Shown here piece by piece: positions 1-11,290 of a DNA stretch of 64,000 nucleotides; position 1 is the first letter of the stretch, and each line of letters begins with the position of its first letter. The position numbers and the translations under genes were made by a program. The stretch is from positions 1-64,000 of the forward strand of contig JAUCBJ010002827.1 of the NCBI GenBank assembly GCA_032718475.1. Reading direction: 5' to 3'. This DNA comes from Nemertoderma westbladi (lineage: Eukaryota; Xenacoelomorpha; Nemertodermatida; Nemertodermatidae). The notes beneath the pieces are model-generated. The model was not told where the DNA came from. It saw only the letters and a list, made by a program, of their open reading frames with translations, and did not search any database.

Positions 1-1990
1 GCCTTATATGCCTAAAGGTTAATCCGGCACTGTATTTTAATGGATATATGCAATTTAACTTCTTCTTTTTATTAACTTTTTAACTTTCAATGCAATCAAA
101 TATAACTGTAAAGCTATTGACTTTCGTGTTATTGGTTTTGCTGTTACTTCGAGATGGGATTTGAATCCCATCGGATTACTGATTAATTCCCATCATCGAG
201 ATGGGAATACTTTATAATGAAACAGTGTGGTGGTCCGCGGGATAGTGGGAAGGGATGGGACTGTTGCTGGTTGGTGGAATGTGACTGCCTGAAAAATTAA
301 AACAAACAAAACTTCCAGACTTCTATATTTTTACTTTCAAAACAAAACGTCCAAAACATTTCAATGCTGAAGTACTGTTCAAGTCCCATGGATGTATGGT
401 TGATAAACAGATAAAGAGGGGCAGAGGGGGGTCAGGGTTTCTGGTAGACTATAGTCCCCGCGATGATGGCTGTTCTTGTTTAGGTTACTCTTACTCAATA
501 AACATATAAATCAGAACGAGTTAATCTAATGGAACGATGCCTTTCGTGGCGTTAGCATACTCAAATTTATTAGGGCATAATATTTATGACGAGTAAGGGA
601 CTTTAGTATAATCAGAACGCGATGTTTGATATTTATACAGTACTGCAGTATGCAGTAAAACCTGTTGTCTGACAGCAGACAGGTCTGCAGGTTGATGTAC
701 CGTATTGTACCGTGGAGATCAGAGATTATTGCCATACATCCTGATTGACGACCGTGTATCACGTTACTGCAAGTTGACACATAAATTACATTAATATCTA
801 TGGGACTACACCTACCTACATTCACCCTACACGTGCATCTACATGTAGGCTACACATACCTACATGAAGCCTCTATGTAGGCTATACCTCTACGCAAAAG
901 ATATACCCCCATTAATGTGCCTCTACCGGTTGACCAGTAAAACTGTTGTAATGCATGCTGATTGGTTACTGTTCCTTGGTTGCCGGGCAACAATGGTTTC
1001 TGGGTAGTATTAGACACTTTCAAATTATTTTTTTTAGCAGCATATTAGGTAAAATTTAATGCTATTTAATGCCAATCATTTTTTCACTGTTTTCTGGACA
1101 GTTTATAGTTGTCCCAATGTTTTACGGAGATTACTTAATGGTGTGCTATGCGAGGAGTACATTTAAGATTACAAATTCAGTGTAATATGTACATGTATTA
1201 AATTTCCTGTTGATCAATATTTTTACTGTTTTACTATTGTTTTCCTAATTTAGAATTATCCTTCTTTCTATACCTACTGTTTATAACATACTTATTGGGA
1301 ATTTGATCCAAAGGTAAATTCACAGCCAGCCAAGCTGGGTTTCTAGTATTGAAATATAGTTGTAATCAAATCAGGGGACTTGGTTTTCACTCAGGAAGTA
1401 CTCCAAACCCTAGTAAATTGATTACAACTATGGAGACTACGAAGTAGGTTTGCTGTATTTTTAGGGTGAAATTTGGCAAATTTTGCAAAATTTTAAAGGC
1501 CATGAGGCTGGGTAGATTTATATGAACATCAAAATTTCACATTTTGTGTTTGTTTCCAACCTATTTGACATTAATTATTTGTATCTTCCTTAACTTTTAT
1601 CAAAAATACAAAATATCTGGGATTTTCAAAACTGGCATTGCCTTCTCAAAAATTTGAAATTTTCAACTGTCGTGAGGCGCGCTTAGAATTTTTAGAAATC
1701 AAAATTTTTTTTTGCAAAGTTAGTTTAGACCGATTTGGCATCAGAAAAATAGTGCTTCCCTTAAAAATAAGGAAAAAAATTTTTTCACTCCACCCTAATG
1801 TAGGTATCCAAGAGCAAATCAAAGGTCAATCAATAGGCATAACTTTATAGTCAGGCTTATATTTTCTGAATCTTGCATGAGATATTGTAGTAAATGTTTT
1901 GCGTGATTTTAATAGGAAATTTTATTGTGATCAATAAGCTAACTGATCCGGGTGATCCCCAACTTTCATTGTTGAGGATTTTGTTTTTAT
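1..1990. other. intergenic region, no gene seen
   Basis: AT-rich DNA with no convincing coding frame. Small structures only: a repeated GAGATGGGA motif near 150-205, a run of CTACATGTAGGCTACAC-like repeats near 805-890, and a perfect 14-bp inverted repeat (1356-1369 with 1418-1431, arm ATAGTTGTAATCAA) around a 48-bp spacer. The short open frames here have no recognisable product. Confidence 0.6.
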
Positions 1991-2513
1991 TTGTTGCTCG
2001 TTGTTGCTCATTGTTGCTCATTGTTGCTCGTTGTTGCTCGTTGTTGCTCATTGTTGCTCATTGTTGCTCGTTGTTGCTCATTGTTGCTCATTGTTGCTCG
2101 CTGCTTCTCGTTGTTGCTCATTGTTGCTCGTTGTTGCTCATTGTTGCTCGCTGTTGCTCATTGTTGTTCGTTGTTGCTCATTGTTGCTCGTTGTTGTACT
2201 TTATTATTGCTCGTTGTTGTACTCTATTATTGCTCGTTGTTGCTCATTGTTGCTCGTTGTTGCTCATTGTTGCTCGTTGTTGCTCATTGTTGCTCATTGT
2301 TGCTCGTTGTTGCTTATTGTTGCTCATTGTTGCTCGTTGTTGCTTGGTGTAGCTCATTGTTGTTCGTTGTTGCTCATTGTTGCTCGTTGTTGTACTTTAT
2401 TATTGCTCGTTGTTGTACTCTATTATTGCTCGTTGTTGCTCATTGTTGCTCATTGTTGCTCGTTGTTGCTTGGTGTAGCTCATTGTTACTCGTTGTTAGT
2501 CATTGTAGCTCGT
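1991..2513. repeat. 10-bp minisatellite (TTGTTGCTCR)n with higher-order structure
   Basis: About 50 head-to-tail copies of a 10-bp unit, TTGTTGCTCA or TTGTTGCTCG. The unit length is 1 mod 3, so all three plus-strand frames read the same ten-residue Leu/Val/Cys-rich peptide and stay open for up to 189 codons. This is a by-product of the repeat and not evidence of a gene. An ~85-bp variant block containing TACTTTATTATTGC recurs at an offset of 198 bp (2161 and 2359), so the array grew partly by duplicating longer segments. Confidence 0.95.
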
Positions 2514-3919
2514 TTTGCATTTTAGCACCTACACAAATCTTCATTTTACTATCCAGGTAGAACCCACCTTATAACATAAAAGAGGAGCTTATTGGAATAA
2601 TACTGAGTAAAAACGTTCTGGAACACCAACGAATACCCATGGGGGGATTGAAAATCGTATTACTTTGGCATTTAAAGTCGTGAAATTGGTAACTTTTAGT
2701 AAAATCCTAAACGATGCCAGTTGAGCATCAGTCGCATTATTGATGCCATAACAATATTACCTACCCGATTCAGTTAAAACATTTACTGTAGGCCTACTTA
2801 CATGCAAGGTTTAATGCAATATCTGTTGGACCATTACTACATTAAAATGCTATGTAGTAGACAAATCAAAACAAAATCATAACCAATAATTTTCAACAAT
2901 GATGGGTTCATTTTCAATTACAAAGTAACCACTAAATTTGTCTTGGATACTCAATTTTAACTCAGTTTCCTTTTCTGAAAAAATTTTATTCTAATATATT
3001 TCAATTAAAGATGAGTTTTATTTTTTACAAATTAAAATGTTAAACATTTAATTTACTTTACGCTTGTTTACTTACAATATTTTGTTGAAAAAATGTATGG
3101 TTCCAGTTGATTGTCGGCGACAGTAGTTGTAGTAGTAGTCGTAATGTCCTGAATTTTTTTTGTTTATGTTGTTTTTGGTTGTTTTGTTTGCGTTTTTTCA
3201 TGCAAGGCCCTAGGGCTGAGTTCTCTTTTGGGCGTAGTGTCTTGATTCTATGTTTTTTGTTGGTTTGTGGGGTGTAAGACTCTAGTGTTTACCTGTCTAT
3301 TTTACAGTAGTTGTTGTCTGCCCGCCAGTACAAAATACAGATGGTGAAGAAAATTAAAGAAATTCCTGATCTACCTACACCGTGAACAGGTAACCCATAT
3401 GATGTGCCATATGGCCGCGGGCTTACTGCATTCTATTATGAGTAGGCCTATTATAAAGCATTCTCACCCGCTGTATAAACGCTTAAAAGTTATACGTATA
3501 CTTTATTTTATACATATGGCATACGGATTAACAGACAAGAATGAATTAAATTTTTGTAAATAAAATAAACTTTATATCTAGCACCTGTTACGCACAATAT
3601 AAATATTATTGCCAATCTATGCGTATGACGGCCCTAGTATTCCGTTCATTATTACTGTATTTCGAGTGGATTGTTACATTGTCTTCGAATTATAAGAAAT
3701 CCGGGCACTTTCTGATGGCTGTAGTTTGACAAAGAACTTTAACTTATTAATTTCATGCAGAAATATATACAGTTCTTTAGTGCTAAATAACCGTGAGTAA
3801 TCGTTGATACAGCTGTGTCACCATTTATCCACTTATTATATTACCTATTAATCTCATGGAATATTCAAATTGTCGCATTGATATTCCAACGGAAATAGCT
3901 ATTCCGTAAATTAATCACA
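2514..3919. other. intergenic region upstream of the WAP gene
   Basis: AT-rich sequence with no open frame that looks coding. It should contain the promoter and any 5' non-coding exon of the gene starting at 3920, but no TATA box or initiator stands out clearly enough to call. Confidence 0.4.
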
Positions 3920-6856
3920 ATGAATTATTTTTTGTTATTAAGTTTCTCTTTGTTTTTGTCCGCAAATAGAGCAGAGGAATTGCTCCCAGATGTGCCTCCT
4001 CCAGTGCCGTTACCATTACCATTATCATTATTGCCGCCAATACCATTTAAATGTCCGCTTATTCTGGTAACACCTGATTGCTCCATGGACGACTGGTCTG
4101 ATTGTTCCAGCGACGACCAATGTAATAACGGGGAATTGTGTTGTCACAACGGCTGTCAATTGAAATGCACCGAACCTGTAGAAATTCCTCCGTGTAACAC
4201 TGAGAAACCTGGCGAGTGTCAACTGGTTAATCCAGACATCGAGATTTTTTGCATGGAAATTGTACCCCACCAGTGCGAATGTGATGCTCATTGTCCTAAT
4301 AATTACAAATGCTGCTGGGGACCTTGCTACAGGGAATGCCACCCGCCAGTAGAATTTCCACCATGTGATACGGAACATCCTGGGATTTGTCCAGATCCTG
4401 CTCTTTTGGATATAATGTGTAAACATCCCCCGGCTCATGAGTGCATGTGTGACCATCACTGCCAGGACAATGAAAAGTGTTGCTCGAATGGTTGTCAAAA
4501 TACCTGCATTACCGCGATTTTTGATCTTCCATGCTTTACAGAGAAGCCATGTAAATGTCCAAAGGTTGTAAAGCCGTTTACTTGTCTTATTTCTGACGCA
4601 GTGGCTGAGGAAATCACATTAAATTTGACAGAAGCAGCAAAAAAGAAAGCCGCAAAAAAGAAGGCAGCAAAAAAGAAGACAGCAAAAAAAGCGAAAAAGA
4701 AAACTTCAAAAAAGAATGCCACATTGAATGGAGCAATCAATGTCGCAGAAATTTCCGATATAATACCTTACACTAAATTTTGCGATTGCGATGATGATTG
4801 CATTGGACAAATGAAGTGTTGTTTCGATGGGTGCACTACTTCTTGTGTTAAACCCATATGCCCTTGCCTTACTGAGAGGATTGGCAAGTGCCCGAAGATT
4901 CTTTGCCCACCAATGTATTGTCCGTATCCGAGCATCCATCAGTGCCACTGCGATGAAGATTGTAAGCCTCCGTATAAGTGCTGCAACGACGGATGCAAGA
5001 ACGTTTGTGTTCGACCAGTGCTGCCCTGTCTGTATGAACGAATTGGTAAATGTCCTAAAAGTGTGTTCCCTCTGGAGATTGCCTTTCCTGGACCAGTTAC
5101 TCATGAATGCTACTGCGATAATGATTGCAAAGCACCTCAAAAGTGTTGTCGCGATGGTTGCCGATACGTGTGCAAAACACCTTGTACATGGCCTTGTAAA
5201 GTCAAGATTGGTACTTGCCCAAAGGTGTCGTTTTTACCAATATGTCCTGTAGACATGAAGGATGAATGCTGCTGCGATACAGACTGTCCAGGGAAGAAGA
5301 AATGTTGTTGGGATGGGTGTAAGAAAACTTGTGAAGATGCATGGAAGGTCAATCCGGGAGTTTGTCCATACGTGCCGGTGCTCAGTGATCGAGCCTGTCC
5401 AGATCGTGAGCACGAATGTACACATGATGGGGAATGTCGAAATGCAGGTAAATGTTGTCAAGATTCCTGTAAACGTGTCTGTAAGAGACCAGATACCGAT
5501 GTAACGAGCAACACGTGCTGTCCAGATGGAGTTAGGCTTAACTTATGTTATGTTGATCCTTGCCATGGGGCAGAATGTCCTGCAAACCCCGATGCAGAGT
5601 GTGTGAGGGATTATTGTGGCGGATGCAGACACAAATTTGTTGATGATTTTGGAAATATCGTGGATTGTGAGCCATTTGGTCCTTGTCCACCTGGAATACC
5701 TTATGTGTACTGCATTGTCAACCCATGCGACTTTGCCATATGTCCTGCACACCCCGATGCGATTTGCATACCTAACTACTGCGGTGGGTGTAATGCGGTC
5801 TTCTACAATTCTAATGGGCAAGCAGTTAACTGTGAGGAAACAGGTCCTTGCCCGCCAGGTGTTCCATTAGTCAGATGCGCAGTCAACCCATGTCATTTAC
5901 ACCCATGCCCCAATCATCCTGATGCCCATTGCAAACCGAACTTTTGCGGGGGTTGTTTTGCTGATTACTTTGATGAAGATGGCAACATCATTGATTGTGA
6001 TTGGCACGACTGTCCATGTCCCCCAGGGGTTCATCCTGTCTCGTGTTTCGTTAACCCATGCGACATCGCTGTATGCCCAGCTCATCCTAAAGCGCACTGC
6101 ATACCGTACTACTGCGGTGGATGTCATGCGTTCTTCTACAACGGTCTAAACCAGGTTGTCGATTGTGAACCAGCAACAGTCCCCATAACAACTACATCGT
6201 GCTTCTACACACCTTGTTTCGCAGACCCTTGCACCTTGTACTATTGCCCAGAACATCCCACAGCGATTTGTCAAGGAAATTACTGCAATGGATGCTTCGC
6301 TGAATTTTTCGATGATTTTGGGGTTCAGTATATGGACTGCACTCCTTGGGTATTCATAACAAGCACACCACCTACATCATCCTCGACTACGTCATGTTTA
6401 CCACTTCCTTGTGGGTGGGATGTCTGTTCAGCAAACTACTGCCCCGAGCACCTCGATGCGGTTTGCACAATAATTCCCTGCACTTGTGACATAATGTGGA
6501 TGAATCCATCAGGCGGTGTTTATATGGATTGCACTACGACCAGTACAGTACCACCAACAATAGGACCGCCAACATCGACAACAATCGCCGCACCTCCCAC
6601 TTCGACTGTGGCTATGCCACCCTCAACAACTACTACCTCATGCCCACCACTTCCTTGTGGATGGGATGTCTGCTCAGCGAATTACTGCCCGGAACATGCA
6701 GATGCGATCTGCTCTATACTTCCTTGCAGCTGTACCATTGTTTGGTTGATCCCAGGAGGTGGTATCTACCTGGATTGTTCTACAGTTAGCACGACCCCAT
6801 TACCACCAATGCCACCAATAGCAACCGCAGCGCCCTTTCCACCGGCAGTGGAGTGA
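3920..6856 (+). CDS. secreted multi-WAP and lustrin-like Cys-rich protein
   Basis: A 978-codon frame starting at an ATG preceded by CACA. Residues 1-18 form a hydrophobic signal peptide, followed by a Pro/Leu-rich stretch (22-43). Eight WAP four-disulfide cores follow (about 44-83, 98-140, 155-196, 211-309, 323-363, 377-418, 431-471, 480-521), each with the CxxDxxC, KCC and GC...C signature. WAP-4 is split by a 27-residue Lys/Ala insertion (239-265) built from 15-bp repeats. Residues 533-953 hold seven Cys-rich repeats with a core like NPCxxxxCPxHPxAxCxxxYCGGC, resembling those of lustrin A and related matrix proteins. The last two lack the GGC core and are separated by Thr/Pro/Ser-rich, mucin-like linkers. 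An extracellular role (protease inhibition, antimicrobial defence or matrix assembly) is inferred from the families. The frame is uninterrupted, so this is either a single-exon gene or a very large exon. Confidence 0.88.
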   Translation: MNYFLLLSFSLFLSANRAEELLPDVPPPVPLPLPLSLLPPIPFKCPLILVTPDCSMDDWSDCSSDDQCNNGELCCHNGCQLKCTEPVEIPPCNTEKPGECQLVNPDIEIFCMEIVPHQCECDAHCPNNYKCCWGPCYRECHPPVEFPPCDTEHPGICPDPALLDIMCKHPPAHECMCDHHCQDNEKCCSNGCQNTCITAIFDLPCFTEKPCKCPKVVKPFTCLISDAVAEEITLNLTEAAKKKAAKKKAAKKKTAKKAKKKTSKKNATLNGAINVAEISDIIPYTKFCDCDDDCIGQMKCCFDGCTTSCVKPICPCLTERIGKCPKILCPPMYCPYPSIHQCHCDEDCKPPYKCCNDGCKNVCVRPVLPCLYERIGKCPKSVFPLEIAFPGPVTHECYCDNDCKAPQKCCRDGCRYVCKTPCTWPCKVKIGTCPKVSFLPICPVDMKDECCCDTDCPGKKKCCWDGCKKTCEDAWKVNPGVCPYVPVLSDRACPDREHECTHDGECRNAGKCCQDSCKRVCKRPDTDVTSNTCCPDGVRLNLCYVDPCHGAECPANPDAECVRDYCGGCRHKFVDDFGNIVDCEPFGPCPPGIPYVYCIVNPCDFAICPAHPDAICIPNYCGGCNAVFYNSNGQAVNCEETGPCPPGVPLVRCAVNPCHLHPCPNHPDAHCKPNFCGGCFADYFDEDGNIIDCDWHDCPCPPGVHPVSCFVNPCDIAVCPAHPKAHCIPYYCGGCHAFFYNGLNQVVDCEPATVPITTTSCFYTPCFADPCTLYYCPEHPTAICQGNYCNGCFAEFFDDFGVQYMDCTPWVFITSTPPTSSSTTSCLPLPCGWDVCSANYCPEHLDAVCTIIPCTCDIMWMNPSGGVYMDCTTTSTVPPTIGPPTSTTIAAPPTSTVAMPPSTTTTSCPPLPCGWDVCSANYCPEHADAICSILPCSCTIVWLIPGGGIYLDCSTVSTTPLPPMPPIATAAPFPPAVE
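4634..4714 (+). repeat. in-frame 15-bp repeat coding Ala-Ala-Lys-Lys-Lys
   Basis: Twenty-seven codons, almost all Ala or Lys, built on the unit GCAGCAAAAAAGAAG with some drift (Thr and Ser replace Ala late in the tract). It lies inside the fourth WAP core, between the early cysteines and the CDCDDDC stretch, so it lengthens one inter-cysteine loop by a highly basic segment. Two Asn-glycosylation sequons (NLT at 235, NAT at 266) flank it. Confidence 0.9.
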
Positions 6857-7996
6857 TCCTGTCATTGTTGACAAACAATAACTTTGTAGGGGAAAAGAAA
6901 AACGTAGTGTAGTAATAACTTATTAGAGTGTACATATAATACTACACTGCACTACATATTATTAGGCCTATTCATCGTTACTCGTTCACCACAATATTAC
7001 GCAAATTGGAATTACGATTCAAAAAATGTATTCCGCAAAATGGTCGTTTTAACAGATTTCCTGTATGTTAATAACTAACGTTTCAGGATTAAATACTGGA
7101 CTTTTTTTCCTGAAAATACATGAATTCAAGATAGAAGTATACGAATATTGAATGTTACAAATATTACATTAATTATGTATTATGTTAGGAATATTTCATT
7201 ATTATCTTAAGATATTGTAGTATAATATTATTGAATGGCTGGGTGAAGTCAATTATTTAATGGTGATTGGATAAATTATTACACATAATTTAAGAACAAA
7301 AAAACAATTAGTTTTTTATCTAATTGCGGAAGTGTGACGGTATATATAATCATATTTACTAGAAACGCAACGCAAGCGTTGCGGAAAGGAGCCCTTTTCA
7401 CCGAGTTATGAAGACCCTGAAATTGGTACGGTTTTTTTTGTATATGTTCAGTTTGTTTACCATCGATTGGATCAACATTTCGGAGAGCTGGAACATGCAG
7501 TGGAATTACAACCCGACATCGCGACACCTTTATTAGTATGTATGTATGTGTGTGGATGTGGATATGTTTGTGGTTCCACTATAGCACTTCAGGACTCCAG
7601 CCTATTCGAACGTCTCGCAGAATATAAATAAACGTACGTGTAGCGTCGCGCAGCACGAGCAGCTGCTTACTCGAGAAAGGGTAACCCAAGTACTTACTCG
7701 TGCAGCACGAATGCCCCACGAAAATTTTCAAAATATTGGAACTTTTCCTCTCGTAGGTTAATCCAAATTAGGATAGAATTGAGTAAAGGCTTCAAAACGA
7801 TTGAATTTTCTATCACAAACAGACGGACGGACAAACAGACGGACATGATAATAGGCCCTAATACTACTGTAATTGAAATTGTGCGCTAGTAGCTTCGCTC
7901 ACTAATCGTGGCTCGTTCCACAGTATATTAATTTAATACAGTTCCAATATAATAATTTATTTAATATAATTGAAGTAGAAGCTTGAAAATCCAATA
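6857..7996. other. intergenic region downstream of the WAP gene
   Basis: AT-rich 3' flank. No strong AATAAA signal is seen close to the stop codon. A short GACGGACAAACA-type repeat lies near 7820-7846. I see no supported gene. Confidence 0.4.
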
Positions 7997-8268
7997 ATAA
8001 AGAGTTAATTGTATTTTATTTATTAATTAAGCACGTTAAGTAAAAACCTTACCGGTAGCTATGTCAGTGCCAAAGTATGTAAAAAACTAAAAAGCAACAA
8101 GACCTAGACGTTGCATGCAATCAGTGATCAGCTGACGGCAGCCAGCTGATCGGTAGGTTTCGCCCCGCAACTGAAGGCATTCTCAGGAGGCCAAGCCAGG
8201 AAATGTAGAGAGAGAGTCCCAAAGGGGGACGGAACAGGTAACGAAATGAAGATATGTCTGTACTGCAA

Positions 8269-8718
8269 CTAACCACTGGGAAGCAGCACCGTAAACTTGC
8301 GCCAGTCACGTTTCTGCTTGTTGATAACCGGCTTGCGTGTTTGGATGTGATACATTTCAAGCTTTTGCAAGACTGGCCGCAATGGGTGTCTAGCAATTAC
8401 AGTGAAATGTTTAAACAATTCACGCCAGTCAGTCAGCCAACGTGTATTGGGCTCGCCGCGGTGCGTCATGATGTGGTTGTGCACAGTCTTACCCTGTTCG
8501 CTCCCATCATTGGCTGTCCCAGCCTGGTGCTGTCTAACGCGTTCAAACAAGTGTTGGATGGTGTGTCCAACATATTCCCTCTTACAAGAGGGACAAGAGA
8601 AAGAGTAAACGACGTTAGACGCAAGGATTTCCGGGATGGGGTGTTTGAGAGATGGGAGTGACTGGCGCAGTTTAGATGTTGTAAGGTTGTTAGAAGGTAC
8701 ATAAATCTGGTGTCCCAC
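8269..8718 (-). pseudogene. GIY-YIG endonuclease part of the left, inverted PLE copy
   Basis: A minus-strand frame nearly identical to the C-terminal ~145 codons of the plus-strand copy (10 or so substitutions). It has VVYSFSCPSC, EYVGHT and RVRQH, then KLEMYHIQTRKPV. The Cys pair before YVG is typical of Penelope endonucleases. The reverse transcriptase is missing upstream, so this is a 5'-truncated remnant. Confidence 0.8.
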
Positions 8719-8763
8719 TCTGTCCCATAACCTCTATGCGCGGCAGCATTTACCATCCTGTCG

Positions 8764-10193
8764 ATGGGTTTCTCAGATACATGCTGGATGTGCTGCCTGA
8801 AGGCTACTAACAGTGCTGAGTCTGCCGATCGTCTCGCTGAACTAGAGGTAGAACCCACGGACCGCCTCTACTCCCTGGACGTTGTGAGTTTATTCCCTAA
8901 CGTCCCACTGAGGGAGGCGGTGCAGCTTGCTGCTGATCTACTGTATGAGCGGCATCCGGACAGCCAGCCAATCAGCAAGGACCAATTTATTTGTCTTATG
9001 CTGTTAGCCACCAAGGATGTCATATTCCTAGATCATCATGGCAACTACGTCTGTCAGAAAGCTGGTGTCGCTGTGGGGTGTCCATTGGGCCCCATACTCG
9101 CCAACATATTTCTGTCACAGTTCGACGAGAGGATCGCTGCGGGCACCAAGCTCAGTGACGACGGCGACGGTGGTACGTCGATGATGTATTTAGTGTTGGC
9201 AGTGACGACCCCACTGAGAAGTTGAGAGAGGTCAATGCCCTCCATCCCAATCTTAGGTTTACCCTTGAGATGGAGGAGGGCGGGCGCTTGTACATTCTTG
9301 ATTTGGTTGTCACTCGGGTTGACTATGCTCTTTCAACAGCGTGGAACCACAAGCATACAGATACTGGGCTCGTTCTCAATGCCACTGCGTGTGCCCCTGA
9401 GTCTCACAAACGCGGTGTAGTTCGTGGTATGTTTCATCGCATCTTTAATGCCAGTAAGGGTGGGGATGGTTCCCAACTTTATACCGCTATTAGGAATGCT
9501 AAGAATATTCTTAGCAATAACCAATATACTGATACGATGGTCGAGCATGAGCTTGCCGTAGTTCAAGCCGCTAGGGGGCGTGCAGGCAGTGGTTCTGGGG
9601 GCGAGGCACCAACAGCTGTCCCCACCGAGGTCATTGACCCGGTCGACCAGGCAGCTGCTGATGATTCCAAGCCTATTATCTGTAAGTTCGAGTACCGAGG
9701 TCGGGCAACTGATCTGTTTGTTCGAAAGTTACGTGGTCTTATACCCAGGTCTTGCACACGGCCAGTTCGGTTTGTTTTTACAACATCTAAACTGCGCCAG
9801 TCACTCCCATCTCTCAAACACCCCATCCCGGAAATCCTTGCGTCTAACGTCGTTTACTCTTTCTCTTGTCCCTCTTGTAAGGGGGAATATGTTGGACACA
9901 CCATCCAACACTTGTTTGAACGCGTTAGACAGCACCAGGATGGGACAGCCAATGATGGGAGCGAACAGGGTAAGACTGTGCCCAACCACATCATGACGCA
10001 CCGCGGCGAGCCCAATACACGTTGGCTGACTGACTGGCGTGAATTGTTTAAACATTTCACTGTAATTGCTAGACACCCATTGCGGCCAGTCTTGCAAAAG
10101 CTTGAAATGTATTACATCCAAACACGCAAGCCGGTTATCAACAAGCAGAAACGTGACTGGCGCAAGTTTACGGTGCTGCTTCCCAGTGGTTAG
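8764..10193 (+). pseudogene. Penelope-like reverse transcriptase and GIY-YIG endonuclease
   Basis: Two overlapping frames form one decayed gene. The first (8764-9225) has LYSLDVVSLFPNVP (catalytic Asp) and AGVAVGCPLGPILANIF. The catalytic WYVDDVFSV is read from 9171 in the other frame, which continues to 10193, so a single-base frameshift lies between about 9145 and 9171. After the RT thumb comes a Gly/Ala-rich linker and a GIY-YIG endonuclease with CPSC, YVGHT, RVRQH and an EMYYIQ stretch ending at KFTVLLPSG. The N-terminal part before the first RT motif is absent. Apart from the single frameshift the sequence is well kept, so the copy is fairly recent. Confidence 0.85.
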
Positions 10194-10548
10194 TTACAGT
10201 ACAGACATATCTTCATTTCGTTACCTGTTCCGTCCCCTTTGGGAATCTCTCTCTACATTTCCTGGCTTGGCCTCCTGAGAATGCCTTCAGTTGCGGGGCG
10301 AAACCTACCGATCAGCTGGCTGCCGTCAGCTGATCACTGATTGCATGCAACGTCTAGGTCTTGTTGCTTTTTAGTTTTTTACATACTTTGGCACTGACAT
10401 ACCTACCGGTAAGGTTTTTACTTAACGTGCTTGATTAATAAATAAAATACAATTAACTCTTTATCATTTAATATAGATCCATCTAACAACTTTTGTTATT
10501 GGGTTATTTAATACGCATGACCATTCAGTTTGACAAAACATTAACTTT

Positions 10549-11290
10549 TGTTACATTATGTCAACTTAACAGCGTTCTGGTGAATTACTTGTAACGCTGC
10601 AAAGTACAGTACTACTGTACTTTGCATCGTTGCAGCCTATAGGACGGAACGTTGCAAAGTATTCAATGACATGGAAACAACTTCAATTGCCATATTCCAG
10701 AATGTATTATTTCCATTTATGTTAATGAGTGCTGCTTTATTATCCAATTTGCAGTGACGGGACTAGCTACTATATGTAAATAATTGTTTAACGTGTACTG
10801 TAAAATCCATTATGGCGAAACGTCCAAGAGAAGACACTAAAATGACCAAAGAAAATGGCGACAGTGTTCAGTAAAATTGAAGGACACAGACGGTGACTAA
10901 GTTTGCTTCAGTCGACTATACTGTAGTCAAGATGGATTAATGATTATCTCATCCATATAGGAGATAACTTCAAATAAACTTTAATTAGATTTAAATGTAT
11001 AATTAATACTGTGTACCTATTAATAAATTTCACTTATATTAGATATACAGTAGTACATGATTAAAATGTTTAAATGAGTATCCATAAAATCCTTTCTTCA
11101 CATACCGAATGCTGATAAGTTGACAAAATGTAACAAAATTACACACATTGCTTGCAAAGGTCACTTGTCAGCGTTAATGACCTTTGTTTATTTATGTAAA
11201 CCTCCCTCGCTGCGCTCGCTTGGTACATAAATAAACTCGGGTCATAACGCTGCAAAGTACTATTTTGCACACAATGATGAAAATAGCTAT
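10549..11290. repeat. 742-bp tandem duplication, unit A
   Basis: The sequence from TGTTACATTATGTCAACTTA to CACACAATGATG recurs directly downstream as unit B (11291-11739 continued at 19171-19356), with many substitutions. Unit A contains a perfect 27-bp palindrome at 10599-10625 (13-bp arms GCAAAGTACAGTA). No coding frame is seen. Confidence 0.85.

Larger units (their letters stand above)
7997..10464 (+). mobile_element. Penelope-like retroelement with inverted pseudo-LTR arms
   Basis: The element encodes a Penelope-type reverse transcriptase and a GIY-YIG endonuclease and is bounded by ~690-bp arms in opposite orientation (7997-8684 and 9778-10464). Each arm carries the 3' half of the element (endonuclease plus 3' non-coding sequence). 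Penelope-like elements commonly occur as partial copies in inverted or tandem array, so the left arm is read as a 5'-truncated partner copy on the minus strand joined head to head to the plus-strand copy. The junction lies near 8685-8770. No target duplication is evident at the outer edges. Confidence 0.85.

Noticed and set aside
1894-2560. Three long overlapping plus-strand frames rich in Leu, Val and Cys
   Set aside because: They are translations of a 10-bp minisatellite in all three phases, with no start context or flanking coding sequence.
4028-6127. Long antisense frames opposite the WAP gene
   Set aside because: Cys-rich codons give few stops on the other strand; the products lack any motif and the sense frame is clearly real.
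7279-7527. 82-codon minus-strand frame
   Set aside because: No motif and no homologous look; AT-rich intergenic chance frame.
8254-10121. Antisense frames in the Penelope arms
   Set aside because: They mirror the endonuclease frame of the opposite strand and match no family.
10225-10320. Hammerhead-like CTGA...GGGGCGAAAC in the Penelope 3' region
   Set aside because: Penelope elements can carry hammerheads, but the core here reads CTGAGAA instead of CTGANGA and stems I and III do not pair, so I do not call it.
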